Notes: generated from the sequence alone by a model not told the origin. 64,000 bases of DNA from Tahibacter amnicola (GCF_025398735.1 NZ_CP104694.1:3187001-3251000); one strand, 5' to 3'; positions 44,556-54,264 are shown, counted from the stretch's first letter. Translations and numbers: made by a program.

Positions 44556-47500
44556 ATGGCTCGCCTGTCGCTGCTGCCGCGCTGGATTTCCGCTGGTGTC
44601 CTTCTGTCGTGCCCGCTCCCGGTGGCGTCCGCGGGCCCCGCGCCGCTGCCGCCATTTCCGCCGGACCAGCCGGCGAGCTGGGTGTGCCCGCAATCACCGC
44701 CGGAGCCGTCGCCCGCGCAGGTGGCGGCCTGGTGCAAGAAGCACCGCGACCGCGGCAAGCCGGCTAAGTTGCCACTGGCGCCTGCCGAGGTCGTCAACCT
44801 GGAAGCCAAGAACGCCTATGACCTGCAACTGCGCACGTTCCTGCGCGAGCGGACCTATCGCAAGCTCGGCTGGATTGCCGATCGCGACTGGCGCCTGACC
44901 GGCCCGTATGCCGGCGACTTCGGTGATGGCAAGAGCTACGGTGTCCATCCCGCCGTCCGCGTGTGGTACTCGCCGGAAGTGGTCGACTGGATGTGTAGCG
45001 GCCGCACCGGTGCGATCGGCGAAGGAGCGATGATCGTCAAGGAAATGCGCTCGATCGATCCGAAAGCCCTTGGCATCGATCCGGACGCGCCCTGTATGGT
45101 GCCCAAGGCCAAGGCTTCCACCGTCGAGCCCAGTTCCTGGACGGTCATGGTGCGTTACCCGGGTGCGAGCCATGACGGCTGGTACTGGGCGAATCCCACC
45201 GGCAGCGGTGATGGCAATCCGCCGATCCTCACCGGAAGTGCCGTTACCTGGCCGTCCTTTTTCGGCCCCGATCCGGCGCATCCGGAGAACAACCCACGGT
45301 GGTATCCCACCGGTGATCTTTTCCAGGACCCGACCCAGCCCAACGCCAAGCTGGCCGATATTGTCACGCCCTACAGCCAGTTCGGCGCCTACTGCATCAT
45401 CTGCCACGCGTCCGCAGAGAAGGAACTGACGTACGCATCGCTGGACAATGTCCTGACCTCGGGCATCCTGTACCGGCATTTCGCGCTCCCGGGGGCCAAG
45501 CCCGCGTTCGACGACCTCGCCGGCGCATCGCACAAGGATCCCGCCAACGACGACAGTGAACGCGCGGCACTGGCGACGGCGCAGGCCGGCAGCTGGAAAT
45601 TCACGACGGCGCTTTCCCGGCCGGCACCGGGATTTGCGCAGGCCTTCGGTACGCTCGGGCCATCCACGTTCGCCGACGCGTTCGCGTTCCATCTTCCCGG
45701 CGAAACCTTTGATCATCGCATCGCTGCCGCAAAAGGCCCGGCCCTGTTCCTGACCTCGGACCAATGCATCGGCTGCCACGACGCAACGGTTTCCAACGAC
45801 GCAACGCCGAACATGCTGGTGACCGATCCGGATACCGGCAATGCCATCAATGTCTCGATGTATGGTGAATGGCGCGCCTCGCCGATGGGGTTGGCCGGGC
45901 GTGATCCGATCTTCTTCGCTCAGCTGCAAAGCGAGACGAACAATCTCAGTGCGATGACCGAGTGCATCGAAAACACCTGCCTGCATTGCCACGGTGCGAT
46001 GGGCCAACGCCAGCTCGCGCTGGACACAGCCTCTCCGAACGCGCGCTGCAGGAATCTCTTCGCGATTCCGCCGCCACCCGGCGTTCCGTTCGGAGAACCC
46101 TTCCGGCTTTCCATGGTGACCCAGTACCAGGATTCCCAGCCGCATGCGACCTACGGCAATCTCGCACGCGACGGCATTTCCTGCGCGGTCTGCCATCACA
46201 TCGACAAGGAGGCGCTCGGCACACAGCCGAGCTTCACGGGCAATTGGGTCGCGGGACCGGCGGACCGGATTTTCGGTCCCTTCGACACTGTCATTCCCAA
46301 GCCGATGGAGCACGCGCTGGGACTGACACCGCAGAAAGGTGACCAGATCACGGGCTCCGATCTGTGCGGCAGCTGCCACAACATCCTGCTGCCGGTGTTC
46401 AACAATGACGGAACACCGCGTCGCGTTCGCGCACCCGGTGGTGCCTTCGTGACGGCGACCTACGAGCAGACGACCCACCTGGAATGGCGCAACAGTGATT
46501 TCGCGCGCGGCGAGACGTTCCGCTCCTGCCAGGATTGCCACATGCCGACGCACTACAAGTCGCTCAATCTCGACGGAACACGGATCGCGAACATCGAATC
46601 GGCTGATTTCGCGCCGACCACGCATCGCCTTCCCGACAAGGACATCACGCTGCAGCCGCGTGCATACCGCCGTCACGCGCTGCATGGGCTCAATCTCTTC
46701 CTCAACGAGATGTTCCAGCAGTTTCCGCTGCTACTGGGCGTGCGCCAGATCGACTACATGGGCGCGACGACCACGCAGCCGGGGCTGATCACGGCGTCCG
46801 AGTCGATGACGCGCATGGCGAACCATGAGACGGCCGAGGTGACGATCCGCGATGTGGCGTTCGACGCCCGCCGCGGCAAGCTGGATGCCAGAGTGCACGT
46901 CGTCAACAAGACGGGCCACTACCTGCCTTCCGGCGTGGGATTCCGCCGTGTGTTCCTGGAATTCCTGGTGCAGGATGCCGCTGGCAACGTTCTGTGGGCG
47001 TCCGGCCGTACCAATACGCTGGGCCAGATCCTGGACGGCACGACGGATACACCCCTGGCTACTGAACGCGGAACGGACCAGACACGGTTCCAGCCCCACT
47101 ACGAGCGCATCACGCGCGGCGACCAGGTGCAGATCTACCAGGAGCTGATCAAGGATTCGGCCGGCGAACTGACGACCTCGTTCCTGCGCCGCGTGCACCC
47201 GGTGAAGGACAACCGGCTGCGTCCGAAGGGGTTTGATCCGAAGGTGTTCCTGCGCGATCCGTCGCCCTACATCCAGATCCTTGGCGAAGTGGAAGGGGAG
47301 GCAAAGAACGATCCCCACTACACCGATCCGCGCCTGACCGGATCTGACGTTGTGCGCTACAGCATCAGCCTGTCGCGCGACCAGGCCGCGCGCGCGGCGA
47401 AAGTGACAGCGGTGCTGTACAGCCAGAGCATTCCGCCATCGTATCTGCAGCAACGCTTTGCCGATGCGAACGCCGGTGCCGCACAGAAGGACCAGATCCA

Positions 47501-47600
47501 GCGGCTCTACTACCTGACCAGCCACCTCAACACGGATGGCACCACGCCCATTGCAGACTGGAAGGTGAAGCTTGTCGGTGCGCAGGCGCAGATACGGTGA
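44556..47600 (+). CDS. large exported hexahaem cytochrome c
   Basis: This encodes 1014 residues with a signal peptide (LPLPVASA region). Six CxxCH motifs are visible: CIICH, CIGCH, CLHCH, CAVCH, CGSCH and CQDCH, all between about residues 285 and 660. The N-terminal region has SSWTVMVRYPGASHDGWYWANP, reminiscent of cytochrome P460-like folds, and the C-terminal third is a beta-rich domain (KLDARVHVVNKTGHYLPSGVGFRRVFLEF). It is probably a periplasmic or outer-membrane redox protein. No partner reductase or dehydrogenase gene is adjacent. GGGGAGGGG precedes its start. Confidence 0.8.
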   Translation: MARLSLLPRWISAGVLLSCPLPVASAGPAPLPPFPPDQPASWVCPQSPPEPSPAQVAAWCKKHRDRGKPAKLPLAPAEVVNLEAKNAYDLQLRTFLRERTYRKLGWIADRDWRLTGPYAGDFGDGKSYGVHPAVRVWYSPEVVDWMCSGRTGAIGEGAMIVKEMRSIDPKALGIDPDAPCMVPKAKASTVEPSSWTVMVRYPGASHDGWYWANPTGSGDGNPPILTGSAVTWPSFFGPDPAHPENNPRWYPTGDLFQDPTQPNAKLADIVTPYSQFGAYCIICHASAEKELTYASLDNVLTSGILYRHFALPGAKPAFDDLAGASHKDPANDDSERAALATAQAGSWKFTTALSRPAPGFAQAFGTLGPSTFADAFAFHLPGETFDHRIAAAKGPALFLTSDQCIGCHDATVSNDATPNMLVTDPDTGNAINVSMYGEWRASPMGLAGRDPIFFAQLQSETNNLSAMTECIENTCLHCHGAMGQRQLALDTASPNARCRNLFAIPPPPGVPFGEPFRLSMVTQYQDSQPHATYGNLARDGISCAVCHHIDKEALGTQPSFTGNWVAGPADRIFGPFDTVIPKPMEHALGLTPQKGDQITGSDLCGSCHNILLPVFNNDGTPRRVRAPGGAFVTATYEQTTHLEWRNSDFARGETFRSCQDCHMPTHYKSLNLDGTRIANIESADFAPTTHRLPDKDITLQPRAYRRHALHGLNLFLNEMFQQFPLLLGVRQIDYMGATTTQPGLITASESMTRMANHETAEVTIRDVAFDARRGKLDARVHVVNKTGHYLPSGVGFRRVFLEFLVQDAAGNVLWASGRTNTLGQILDGTTDTPLATERGTDQTRFQPHYERITRGDQVQIYQELIKDSAGELTTSFLRRVHPVKDNRLRPKGFDPKVFLRDPSPYIQILGEVEGEAKNDPHYTDPRLTGSDVVRYSISLSRDQAARAAKVTAVLYSQSIPPSYLQQRFADANAGAAQKDQIQRLYYLTSHLNTDGTTPIADWKVKLVGAQAQIR

Positions 47601-48052
47601 CTGATCGCCGCGTCAATATGATAGGTGTGGAATAGTGGTGCGTGCACGCCACAATCGTTCTCTCGCACCGCGAAGCCAATCAGCAGACTGTACATCGCCA
47701 CCTACCACGGCGACGCGAACGGCGCCGTCTGGGGCGGTCGCCCGGTGTTGTACCGCGTGACCAGGCAGGCCGATGATTTCGCACCGCCGATCACGTACTA
47801 CACCTGCTCCGGCGTCTACTGAGAATCTGCGTGCCTTTACGCTCAGTCACGAAGTCGTCGTGGCTGAGCGAGGATCCCCGCTGACCAGGTGCCGAAGGAT
47901 CGGCGTCGTGTGGCGCCCGGTCGCCGCCCTGGCCTGGATTCCACTCATCCCGGCCCTGCACCAACTGGTCCCACAACGCTCGGCGCGCGGAGTGACTGGC
48001 GCTAGCGTCACCGTCCGCGGCATCCGGTCCGCATAACCCGAATGGTGGAACC
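47601..48052 (+). other. 452-base stretch with a possible gene remnant
   Basis: A short frame ending at 47822 reads LYIATYHGDANGAVWGGRPV and ends in TYYTCSGVY, which looks protein-like, but it lacks a good start or ribosome site. It may be the 3' remnant of a lost exported gene. The rest holds nothing I can support. Confidence 0.3.
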
Positions 48053-48562
48053 ATGAGCAAGCGAAGTCTCTTGCTGGGCGCACTGTGTAGTGCGATCGCT
48101 CTTGTCCAGGCGCACACGCTGGTTGATGCAGCGCCTGCTGGCGCCGCAAGCGAGGTGGAACACAACACGCGCACGGCGCGCCGGGTCTACGAGGAGGGCC
48201 TGAACCAGGGACGCTTCGAGGTGCGCTACACCGACGACTTCATCGGTCATGGTGGCGCGGCAACGTTCACCCACGAACAGGGCATGGCGGAAGTGCGCGG
48301 CTGGCGCGCGGCCTTTCCCGATCTTGCCGTCAGCGTCGACCGTACCGTGGCCCAGGACGACCTCGTCGCCGTGCACTGGACGGCCCGCGGCACGAATACC
48401 GGCGATGGGAACGGCATCACCGCGACCGGCAAGCGGGTGCAGATCAGCGGCATTGCGATCTTCCGCTTCAAGGACGGCGCCATTGCCGAAGAATGGACGT
48501 CCGCCGATGCGCTGGGCCTGCGCAAGCAGCTGGGATTGCTTCCGACGTCAGCGAAACCGTAG
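48053..48562 (+). CDS. exported SnoaL-like ester-cyclase-fold protein
   Basis: This encodes 169 residues with a signal peptide (LLGALCSAIALVQAH region). The NTF2/SnoaL fold shows TARRVYEEGLNQGRFEV, HGGAATFTHEQGMAEVRGWRAAFPDL and VHWTARGTNTGDGNGITATGK, then IAIFRFKDGAIAEEWTSAD. SnoaL-like proteins of this group are of unknown substrate. It lies 92 bases before a LytS-type kinase in the same direction. Confidence 0.8.
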   Translation: MSKRSLLLGALCSAIALVQAHTLVDAAPAGAASEVEHNTRTARRVYEEGLNQGRFEVRYTDDFIGHGGAATFTHEQGMAEVRGWRAAFPDLAVSVDRTVAQDDLVAVHWTARGTNTGDGNGITATGKRVQISGIAIFRFKDGAIAEEWTSADALGLRKQLGLLPTSAKP

Positions 48563-48654
48563 TCCAGCCAGGCGCATTTTGCGGGGCGGCAACCCGGGAA
48601 ATACCATGACGCAATCGCGCCATCATGGGATGTCGCCATCGCAGCGAGGTGGAA

Positions 48655-49785
48655 ATGGCACAGGCTGACGCGACGGTTGCTGACAGCATCCGCGATGTGT
48701 CCATGCGTCGCAGACCTTGGCGGTATCCCGTCGCCGTCACGATGGCCACATGGACGCTGGTCGGCCTGATGCTGGCGACGCAGGCCTATCTCGCCGGCGT
48801 CATCCGCGGCGAGCCCGTGCCCTGGACGCGCCCATTGCTGGTCTGGATGCCCTGGGCCTATGGCTGGGCCGTCCTGACGCCCCTGGTGTGGCGCATGGCG
48901 GAATGGGTGCCGATAGTGCATCCGCGCCTCGCCCGCGCCCTGGCCATCCACGCCGCTGCTGCGGTTGTGGTCGTTACCCTCGACCTGGCACTGTTTGCCA
49001 CGATGGCCCCCTGGCTGGGTGCCGTGAACACCACACCCAGCTGGGCCGGAACGTTCTCGAAGCTGTTCGGGACGACATTCCTGCTGCATCTGCCGGTTTA
49101 CGTCCTGATCGTCGGCACCGCGCACGTCGCACGCGCCATGCGCCTGACACGCGATCGGGAACAACGCTCGCTGCGCCTGGAGACGCAGCTGGCCGATGCG
49201 CGTCTCGCCGCGTTGCGCGCGCAGCTGGAGCCGCATTTTCTGTTCAACGCGCTCAATACCATCGCCGTGCTCATGCGCGAGGACGTGGATGCGGCCGAGC
49301 GTGTACTGGTGCGCCTGAGCAGCCTGCTGCGTCGAACACTGGAAGCGTCCGATACGCGCGAGATTCCGCTACGCGACGAACTGGCATTTGTCGAAGCCTA
49401 CCTGGCCGTGGAAAGCGCGCGATTCGACGACCGACTGTCGTATGCCATTGAGGTGGCGCCGGAATGGCAGCACGCCGCCGTGCCTTGCCTCATTCTTCAG
49501 CCGCTGGTGGAGAACGCCGTGCGGCATGGCCTGGCCGAACGAGGAGCGCCGTTGCACATCACCATCCAGGCGCATCGGCGCGACGATTCACTCGTCCTTC
49601 GTGTGAAGGACGACGGGGCCGGGATGGTCAAAGACGCCGCAGACGGTATCGGCCTGTCCAATACGCGATCGCGCCTGGCGTTGCTGTATGGGCCATGCCA
49701 ATCGGTCTCGATCGACAGTGCTTCCGCGCGTGGCGTGACGGTGACGTTGACAATCCCCTGGCGGACAGCGGGAACCACGCCATGA
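48655..49785 (+). CDS. LytS/AlgZ-type sensor histidine kinase (second)
   Basis: This encodes 376 residues from ATG 48655 with GAGGTGG upstream. Four hydrophobic helices lie in the first 165 residues, then a helical linker, the phospho-His motif QLEPHFLFNALNTIAV (near residue 194) and the ATPase motif LILQPLVENAVRHGL with DGIGLSNTRSRL. It is a paralogue of the kinase at 21905 in layout but clearly diverged. It overlaps its regulator by four bases. Confidence 0.87.
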   Translation: MAQADATVADSIRDVSMRRRPWRYPVAVTMATWTLVGLMLATQAYLAGVIRGEPVPWTRPLLVWMPWAYGWAVLTPLVWRMAEWVPIVHPRLARALAIHAAAAVVVVTLDLALFATMAPWLGAVNTTPSWAGTFSKLFGTTFLLHLPVYVLIVGTAHVARAMRLTRDREQRSLRLETQLADARLAALRAQLEPHFLFNALNTIAVLMREDVDAAERVLVRLSSLLRRTLEASDTREIPLRDELAFVEAYLAVESARFDDRLSYAIEVAPEWQHAAVPCLILQPLVENAVRHGLAERGAPLHITIQAHRRDDSLVLRVKDDGAGMVKDAADGIGLSNTRSRLALLYGPCQSVSIDSASARGVTVTLTIPWRTAGTTP

Positions 49786-50540
49786 TCCGTACCCTCATCG
49801 TCGACGATGAACCCGTTGCGCGGCGCGGTATCCGCCAGCGCCTCAGCAGTGAGCCGGATATCACGATCGTCGGGGAGTGTGGCGACGGTGCGGACGCGAT
49901 TGCGGCGATCGGAGAACTGACGCCCGATCTGGTCTTCCTGGACATACAGATGCCCGGACTGGATGGCTTCGCCGTGATCGAGGCGGTGGGTCTGCAGCGG
50001 ATGCCGGCGGTGATCTTCGTCACCGCCTTCGACCAGCACGCCGTTCGCGCCTTCGACGTCCACGCCGTCGACTATGTGCTCAAGCCCGTTGACGGCGACC
50101 GGTTCCGCGCAGCGCTGGACCGCGCCCGCGCCACGCTCCGGGATACCGACGATCGACTCGCCGAACGCATCGCCGCTGCGCTGGCGGAACTGGGGCACAG
50201 GGCTTCGCCGCGCTGGACACGCCGTCTGGCGATCAAGTCCGAAGGACGGGTGACGCTGGTGGATATCCGCGATGTCGATCGCATGGAAACAGCAGGAAAC
50301 TATGTCGAAGTCCACGCCGGCGGAGCCGTCCACCTGCTGCGCGAGACGATGACCAGCCTGGAAGCCCGGCTGGATCCGCAGCGCTTCGCGCGCGTCTCCC
50401 GCACGGCACTGGTGAACCTGGACAAGGTGCGCGAGGTGCAGGCGATGTTCAATGGCGACTTCGTGCTGGTCCTGCGGGATGGGTCGGAAGTGAGCGGAAG
50501 CCGGCGCTTTCGCACCGCCCTGGATGCTCTGCTGCGCTAG
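49782..50540 (+). CDS. LytTR-family response regulator (second)
   Basis: This encodes 252 residues. The receiver shows TLIVDDEPVARRGIRQRL, phospho-acceptor D54 in FLDIQMPGLDGF and VTAFDQHAVRAFDVHAVDYVLKPV. The LytTR domain shows VDIRDVDRMETAGNYVEVH and RFARVSRTALVNLDKV. It partners the overlapping kinase. Its targets are unknown; the SnoaL-like gene upstream is a candidate. Confidence 0.9.
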   Translation: MIRTLIVDDEPVARRGIRQRLSSEPDITIVGECGDGADAIAAIGELTPDLVFLDIQMPGLDGFAVIEAVGLQRMPAVIFVTAFDQHAVRAFDVHAVDYVLKPVDGDRFRAALDRARATLRDTDDRLAERIAAALAELGHRASPRWTRRLAIKSEGRVTLVDIRDVDRMETAGNYVEVHAGGAVHLLRETMTSLEARLDPQRFARVSRTALVNLDKVREVQAMFNGDFVLVLRDGSEVSGSRRFRTALDALLR

Positions 50541-50657
50541 CCGACGCTTGCGCTCGCCGAAGGCGCCTGGATGCCGCTCCGGTCCATGACCACCGTAGTG
50601 CGTGGCGCTTGCAGAACCTGACACAATACGCCGCTTCGCCGGACTCGGCGCCCCGGA

Positions 50658-51509
50658 ATGCCGTTCGTGTCGCACTACGCTGGCCCGCTGCTCACCCTGG
50701 ACGTTGCCAACGCCTTCCTTTCTGCCCGCGACGCGGGCGCAGCCGGCTGGTCCGGTTCCTTCGACCTGGGCCGCTCCCGCGGTGAAGCGCTGTTGTCTGC
50801 CGATGCCTGGGAATGGCAGGGCGAACGCTATCCCTATCCGGGCAAACTCAAGGATCGCACGATCTACTACTGGGACGGTGCTTCGTTCGAATCCGTCTCG
50901 CGCTTCTCCGGCTCGCTGATCAAGCTCGTGCCCACGGAGTGGGGCGCCCCCACGTTCGAGATCGACGGCATCAAGATGTTACCCACGTCGAAGGAATCGC
51001 CCTACGACGATGCACGTCGCAAGGTCGCCTTGATCGAGCCGCGGGGAAAAGCCGTGCTTGACACCTGCGGAGGCCTTGGCTATTTCGCGGCGTGTTGCCT
51101 GGAAGCGGGTGTTGCGCGAATCCAGTCCTTCGAGAAGAACGCCGACGTGCTCTGGCTGCGCACGATCAATCCCTGGTCGCCGGATCCCTCGGCACCGGCC
51201 AGCGGCGGTCGCTTGCAGTTGACGCATTCAGACGTATCACAGGCGATCACGACCATTGCCGATGCATCGGTCGATGCCTTGCTGCACGATCCGCCGCGCT
51301 TTGGTATCGCCGGGGAGCTGTATTCGCAGGTGTTCTATGACCAGCTGGCGCGCGTGCTTCGCCGCGGCGGTCGCCTGTTTCACTACACCGGCAGTCCCAA
51401 CAAGCTCACCAGCGGACGCGATGTGCCACGCGAAGTGGAGAAGCGTCTCGCCAAGGCCGGATTCAAGGCGCAACTGGCGCTCGACGGCGTACTGGCGGTA
51501 CGCCGTTGA
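50658..51509 (+). CDS. SAM-dependent methyltransferase-like protein
   Basis: This encodes 283 residues. VLDTCGGLGYFAACCLEAG is SAM motif I, QSFEKNADVLWLRTINPWS motif II, and HDPPRFGIAGELYSQVFYDQL carries a DPP(R/Y) motif of the kind found in nucleic-acid or amino-group methyltransferases. The 110-residue N-terminal part is a separate beta-rich domain. I recall similar proteins in archaea and bacteria annotated only as predicted methyltransferases. No signal peptide is visible. Confidence 0.75.
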   Translation: MPFVSHYAGPLLTLDVANAFLSARDAGAAGWSGSFDLGRSRGEALLSADAWEWQGERYPYPGKLKDRTIYYWDGASFESVSRFSGSLIKLVPTEWGAPTFEIDGIKMLPTSKESPYDDARRKVALIEPRGKAVLDTCGGLGYFAACCLEAGVARIQSFEKNADVLWLRTINPWSPDPSAPASGGRLQLTHSDVSQAITTIADASVDALLHDPPRFGIAGELYSQVFYDQLARVLRRGGRLFHYTGSPNKLTSGRDVPREVEKRLAKAGFKAQLALDGVLAVRR

Positions 51510-51545
51510 GCGTGGCAAACGCCAGGTATTCCCGATACTGCTGGT

Positions 51546-52778
51546 TCAGCGCCCCGAGATACCAAAGGCCCTGCCGACAAAAAGGCCGGCGATGAAGTGG
51601 TCGGTCGACGTCCAGCCCAGCCGCAGTCCGCCCGTATAGTTCTGCGCTTCATTGGCCAGAAGGAAAATGGGCAGGTCGACGGCCGACTTGTCCGATGCCA
51701 GGTCGTGCGACACCTTCAGGCTGACTGGCCGTCCCAGCGTGACCGTACGGAACTCGGCAAACAGCACGCGGCTGAGCACGTCCTTGGGCGGGCCGAAGCT
51801 GCCCTGCGTGCAGTCGTAGATCGCAGCATCCGATTGGGCGCACACCACGCGCGGATCGCGATCCTTGTAGCTGTGGACGAAGTCGAAGCCGCCGCCGACA
51901 TAGTGCTCGCGGTTGCCGCTGACGCGTCCGACGGATCCACCCACTGACCAACCGATCTTGCTGTCCTTGCTTGCCGGCACCAACGGCCCGGCGAAATACG
52001 TGTGGCGCCTGTGGCCGACTTCGCCGCGAAGATTGAATGTGATGGAACGTTTCGACGCACCAAGCAGCGCCTTCCAGGCCTCCGGCAGGTCGGAATCGTT
52101 CACCGACGCCATCCGTTCGTTGACCGCGTCGACGGTACAGTCACTGAGCGAGACATCCCGATCCAACGTCTGGCATATCGTCCACAGATCGACCTGGATG
52201 ACAGGCGTGGTCGAATAGGTCCAGTCACTACCGAGTGTCACGCCGCTGGCAAGGCCATTGAGTGTGGCGAACGACGCGGAGTTCTCTTTTGCATTGTCCA
52301 CCGGCGCTGATGCCTTGATCGACCAGGCCTTCTCCGTGATCGTCGTGCCGTCATTGGTCGTGGTGCTCACCAGGGGAATCGCGATCGTGGCTGTCGTCTT
52401 GTCCGCAGATGCCTGGATCTCGACGGTGGTTCTGGAACGACGCGTGTCGCGGTCACTGGTGGCGATGCCGGCCGCACCGGCAAGCGGTGCCAGTCCGGCA
52501 CGATCGGTCGGGTTGCCGAACTTGTCGTTAGTTGGCGCGGACACCGCCGCGGGCACAGTGGGTTCGCTCGTCAGTATCGTTGTGGAAACAGCATCCACGT
52601 CGACCGTTGCGGCTGATGGGGGCGGTGTCTGTGCGGTAGTGGCGGTGCATACGCGTTTCTGTAGTTCCTCCGCCACGATCTTGCGGATCTGCGCCTCGAG
52701 CGCTGCCGTATCGGCCTGTGCAGCCACCGGCGATACGAACAGGGTTGCCAGTGCGATCGCGGTACACCAGCGCGCCAT
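51546..52778 (-). CDS. exported hypothetical, probable outer-membrane protein
   Basis: This encodes 410 residues from ATG 52778 with GGGAG upstream (GTG 52781 is an alternative). The signal peptide is CTAIALATLFVSPVAAQA. The middle is Thr/Ser-rich. The C-terminal 180 residues alternate hydrophobic and polar residues (KIGWSVGGSVGRVSGNREHYVGGGFDFVHSY, YTGGLRLGWTSTDHFIAGLFVGRAFGISGR), consistent with a small beta-barrel, though the last residue is not aromatic. It overlaps the preceding gene's stop. Confidence 0.65.
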   Translation of the reverse strand: MARWCTAIALATLFVSPVAAQADTAALEAQIRKIVAEELQKRVCTATTAQTPPPSAATVDVDAVSTTILTSEPTVPAAVSAPTNDKFGNPTDRAGLAPLAGAAGIATSDRDTRRSRTTVEIQASADKTTATIAIPLVSTTTNDGTTITEKAWSIKASAPVDNAKENSASFATLNGLASGVTLGSDWTYSTTPVIQVDLWTICQTLDRDVSLSDCTVDAVNERMASVNDSDLPEAWKALLGASKRSITFNLRGEVGHRRHTYFAGPLVPASKDSKIGWSVGGSVGRVSGNREHYVGGGFDFVHSYKDRDPRVVCAQSDAAIYDCTQGSFGPPKDVLSRVLFAEFRTVTLGRPVSLKVSHDLASDKSAVDLPIFLLANEAQNYTGGLRLGWTSTDHFIAGLFVGRAFGISGR

Positions 52779-53218
52779 CACGGCATTTCTCCCTTGGTCG
52801 GAATCTGCCAGTAACCGAGGTTGAATCCCAGGTCGCTGCTTATCGCCGTTTTCGCGTGAGCGTGCTTTGCAATCGGGTCATCCGCGGATCTTTGTTTGTC
52901 CGTTTTCGCCGACAGCTCGATGCTTGCCTTCTTTTCGCCGTAAAACTGGTATTTCACGGCGTAGACCTTTCCCTTCTTTGCCGCGAATGTCGCCTTGTTC
53001 TGGGAGAGCGTGAGCGGCGTCGCCGGGGGAAGCAACGCCCGGGTGGCGATATCGAACTGCTGCACGGTCAGCGCGATGGACGTAGCGCCTTTGATGTCCA
53101 CGCTGATCGTGACAAGGCGATCTTCTCCGCCGGTGTCGGCGGCTGCGAAAGCCTGCGGAACGGGGCGCACGGAGCGTTTCCTGGGCGCGCGTTTCTGCGC
53201 AGTCTTGCGAACGGCCAT
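52778..53218 (-). CDS. hypothetical protein with basic N-terminus
   Basis: This encodes 146 residues from ATG 53218, with GGGGAGG upstream. The first 20 residues are very basic (KTAQKRAPRKRSVRP) with no signal peptide, and a beta-rich domain follows (LVTISVDIKGATSIALTVQQF, KKGKVYAVKYQFYGEKKASIEL). The family is unknown. Its stop overlaps the start of the exported gene at 52778, so the two form an operon and may work together. Confidence 0.65.
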   Translation of the reverse strand: MAVRKTAQKRAPRKRSVRPVPQAFAAADTGGEDRLVTISVDIKGATSIALTVQQFDIATRALLPPATPLTLSQNKATFAAKKGKVYAVKYQFYGEKKASIELSAKTDKQRSADDPIAKHAHAKTAISSDLGFNLGYWQIPTKGEMP

Positions 53219-53490
53219 GATCGCCTCCCCTTGGTGGATGCACGTCGGTCGCTGCCGGCAAGCGCGCCTGCGGGTGGCCCTTCGCCAGCGCGTCACCGCG
53301 GTCGTGTACATGCTGTCGCGAGGAAGCGCATCCTCGCATCGCTGGCGCGATGCCTCGTCCACAGCGGACCTGTGACCACGGGCCGGCACATCCGTGCCGT
53401 GGTTCAAGGTTTATCCCGGCGTGGCGGCCATCATCTTGCGTCCGGCACGTTTTGCCGGGACGATGCCAGGATCAACGAAGAGAGATTCCC

Positions 53491-54264
53491 ATGACCACAT
53501 CACGTGCGTGCATGCACCGTCAGGGGGCGGCGAGGGGCAGCTGGTCTCGCCACGCAGCCATCGCGACAGTCTTTGCGCTGGGTGCAACGGCAAGCTCCGC
53601 GTCAAACGCCCAGGACGAGCCAGCCAGATCCACCACGACCGTGTCTTCGGCATCGTTGGCAGGCGCACTCCACGACCAGGACGCAACGCCGGCTGACCTG
53701 TCTGCCGACGCGACCTACGTGCTGCCGGGCGCGCTGAACAAGGACATCTCTGTCGACATGCTGCGCCGCCGTTTCGGTGCACAGAACGTCACGGTGACCG
53801 ATATCGACGGGGCAGAGGGCGAAGTCCTGCGCGGCGTCGTGTTGTTCGAGAACGATCCTCTGCGTCGCGCCGAGATCTTCCCGCAGCACGACAGCCCCGT
53901 GCGTGGCATTTCGTCTATCCGTGTGTCCGGCACCCGGTCGCGCTGGCGCCTCGACAACGGCGTGCACCTCGGGATGACGCTGGACGATCTCGTCAAGAAG
54001 AACGGCAAGCCTGTCAGTTTCAGTGGGCTCGACTGGGACTACGGCGGTGGCATCAGCGACTGGCACGGCGGCCGCCTGGCTCCGCGCGACGGTGACAACG
54101 TCTTCCGCGCGATCCTGCTTACCCATGGTGATGAGTTCGAAGCCGACAGCTTTCCGATCGGCGACAGCACGTTCCGCAGCGACGACAAGCGCTATCCGAA
54201 GCAGGGATCCATCCTCTTCGTCGGGGAGTTGATGGTGTCATTTCCCGGTGACGAAGGCGGCTGA
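53491..54264 (+). CDS. exported hypothetical protein
   Basis: This encodes 257 residues. A signal peptide lies in the first 40 residues (HAAIATVFALGATASSASNAQ). The mature part has ISVDMLRRRFGAQNVTVTDIDGAEGE, GVHLGMTLDDLVKKNGKPVSFSGLDWDYGGGISDWHGG and a terminal GSILFVGELMVSFPG, a layout I associate with periplasmic proteins resembling the YcfM or 'NMB0513-like' lysozyme-inhibitor-type beta fold, but the match is not firm. A plain ATG at 53491 follows AGAGA. Confidence 0.65.
   Translation: MTTSRACMHRQGAARGSWSRHAAIATVFALGATASSASNAQDEPARSTTTVSSASLAGALHDQDATPADLSADATYVLPGALNKDISVDMLRRRFGAQNVTVTDIDGAEGEVLRGVVLFENDPLRRAEIFPQHDSPVRGISSIRVSGTRSRWRLDNGVHLGMTLDDLVKKNGKPVSFSGLDWDYGGGISDWHGGRLAPRDGDNVFRAILLTHGDEFEADSFPIGDSTFRSDDKRYPKQGSILFVGELMVSFPGDEGG

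Noticed and set aside
21905-50540. Assigning the LytS/LytTR pairs to named systems such as AlgZ/AlgR
   Set aside because: The domain layout matches, but there are no flanking alginate or twitching genes and the match is to the family only.
53491-54264. Naming the exported protein as a lysozyme inhibitor
   Set aside because: The resemblance is only of layout; no defining motif could be confirmed.
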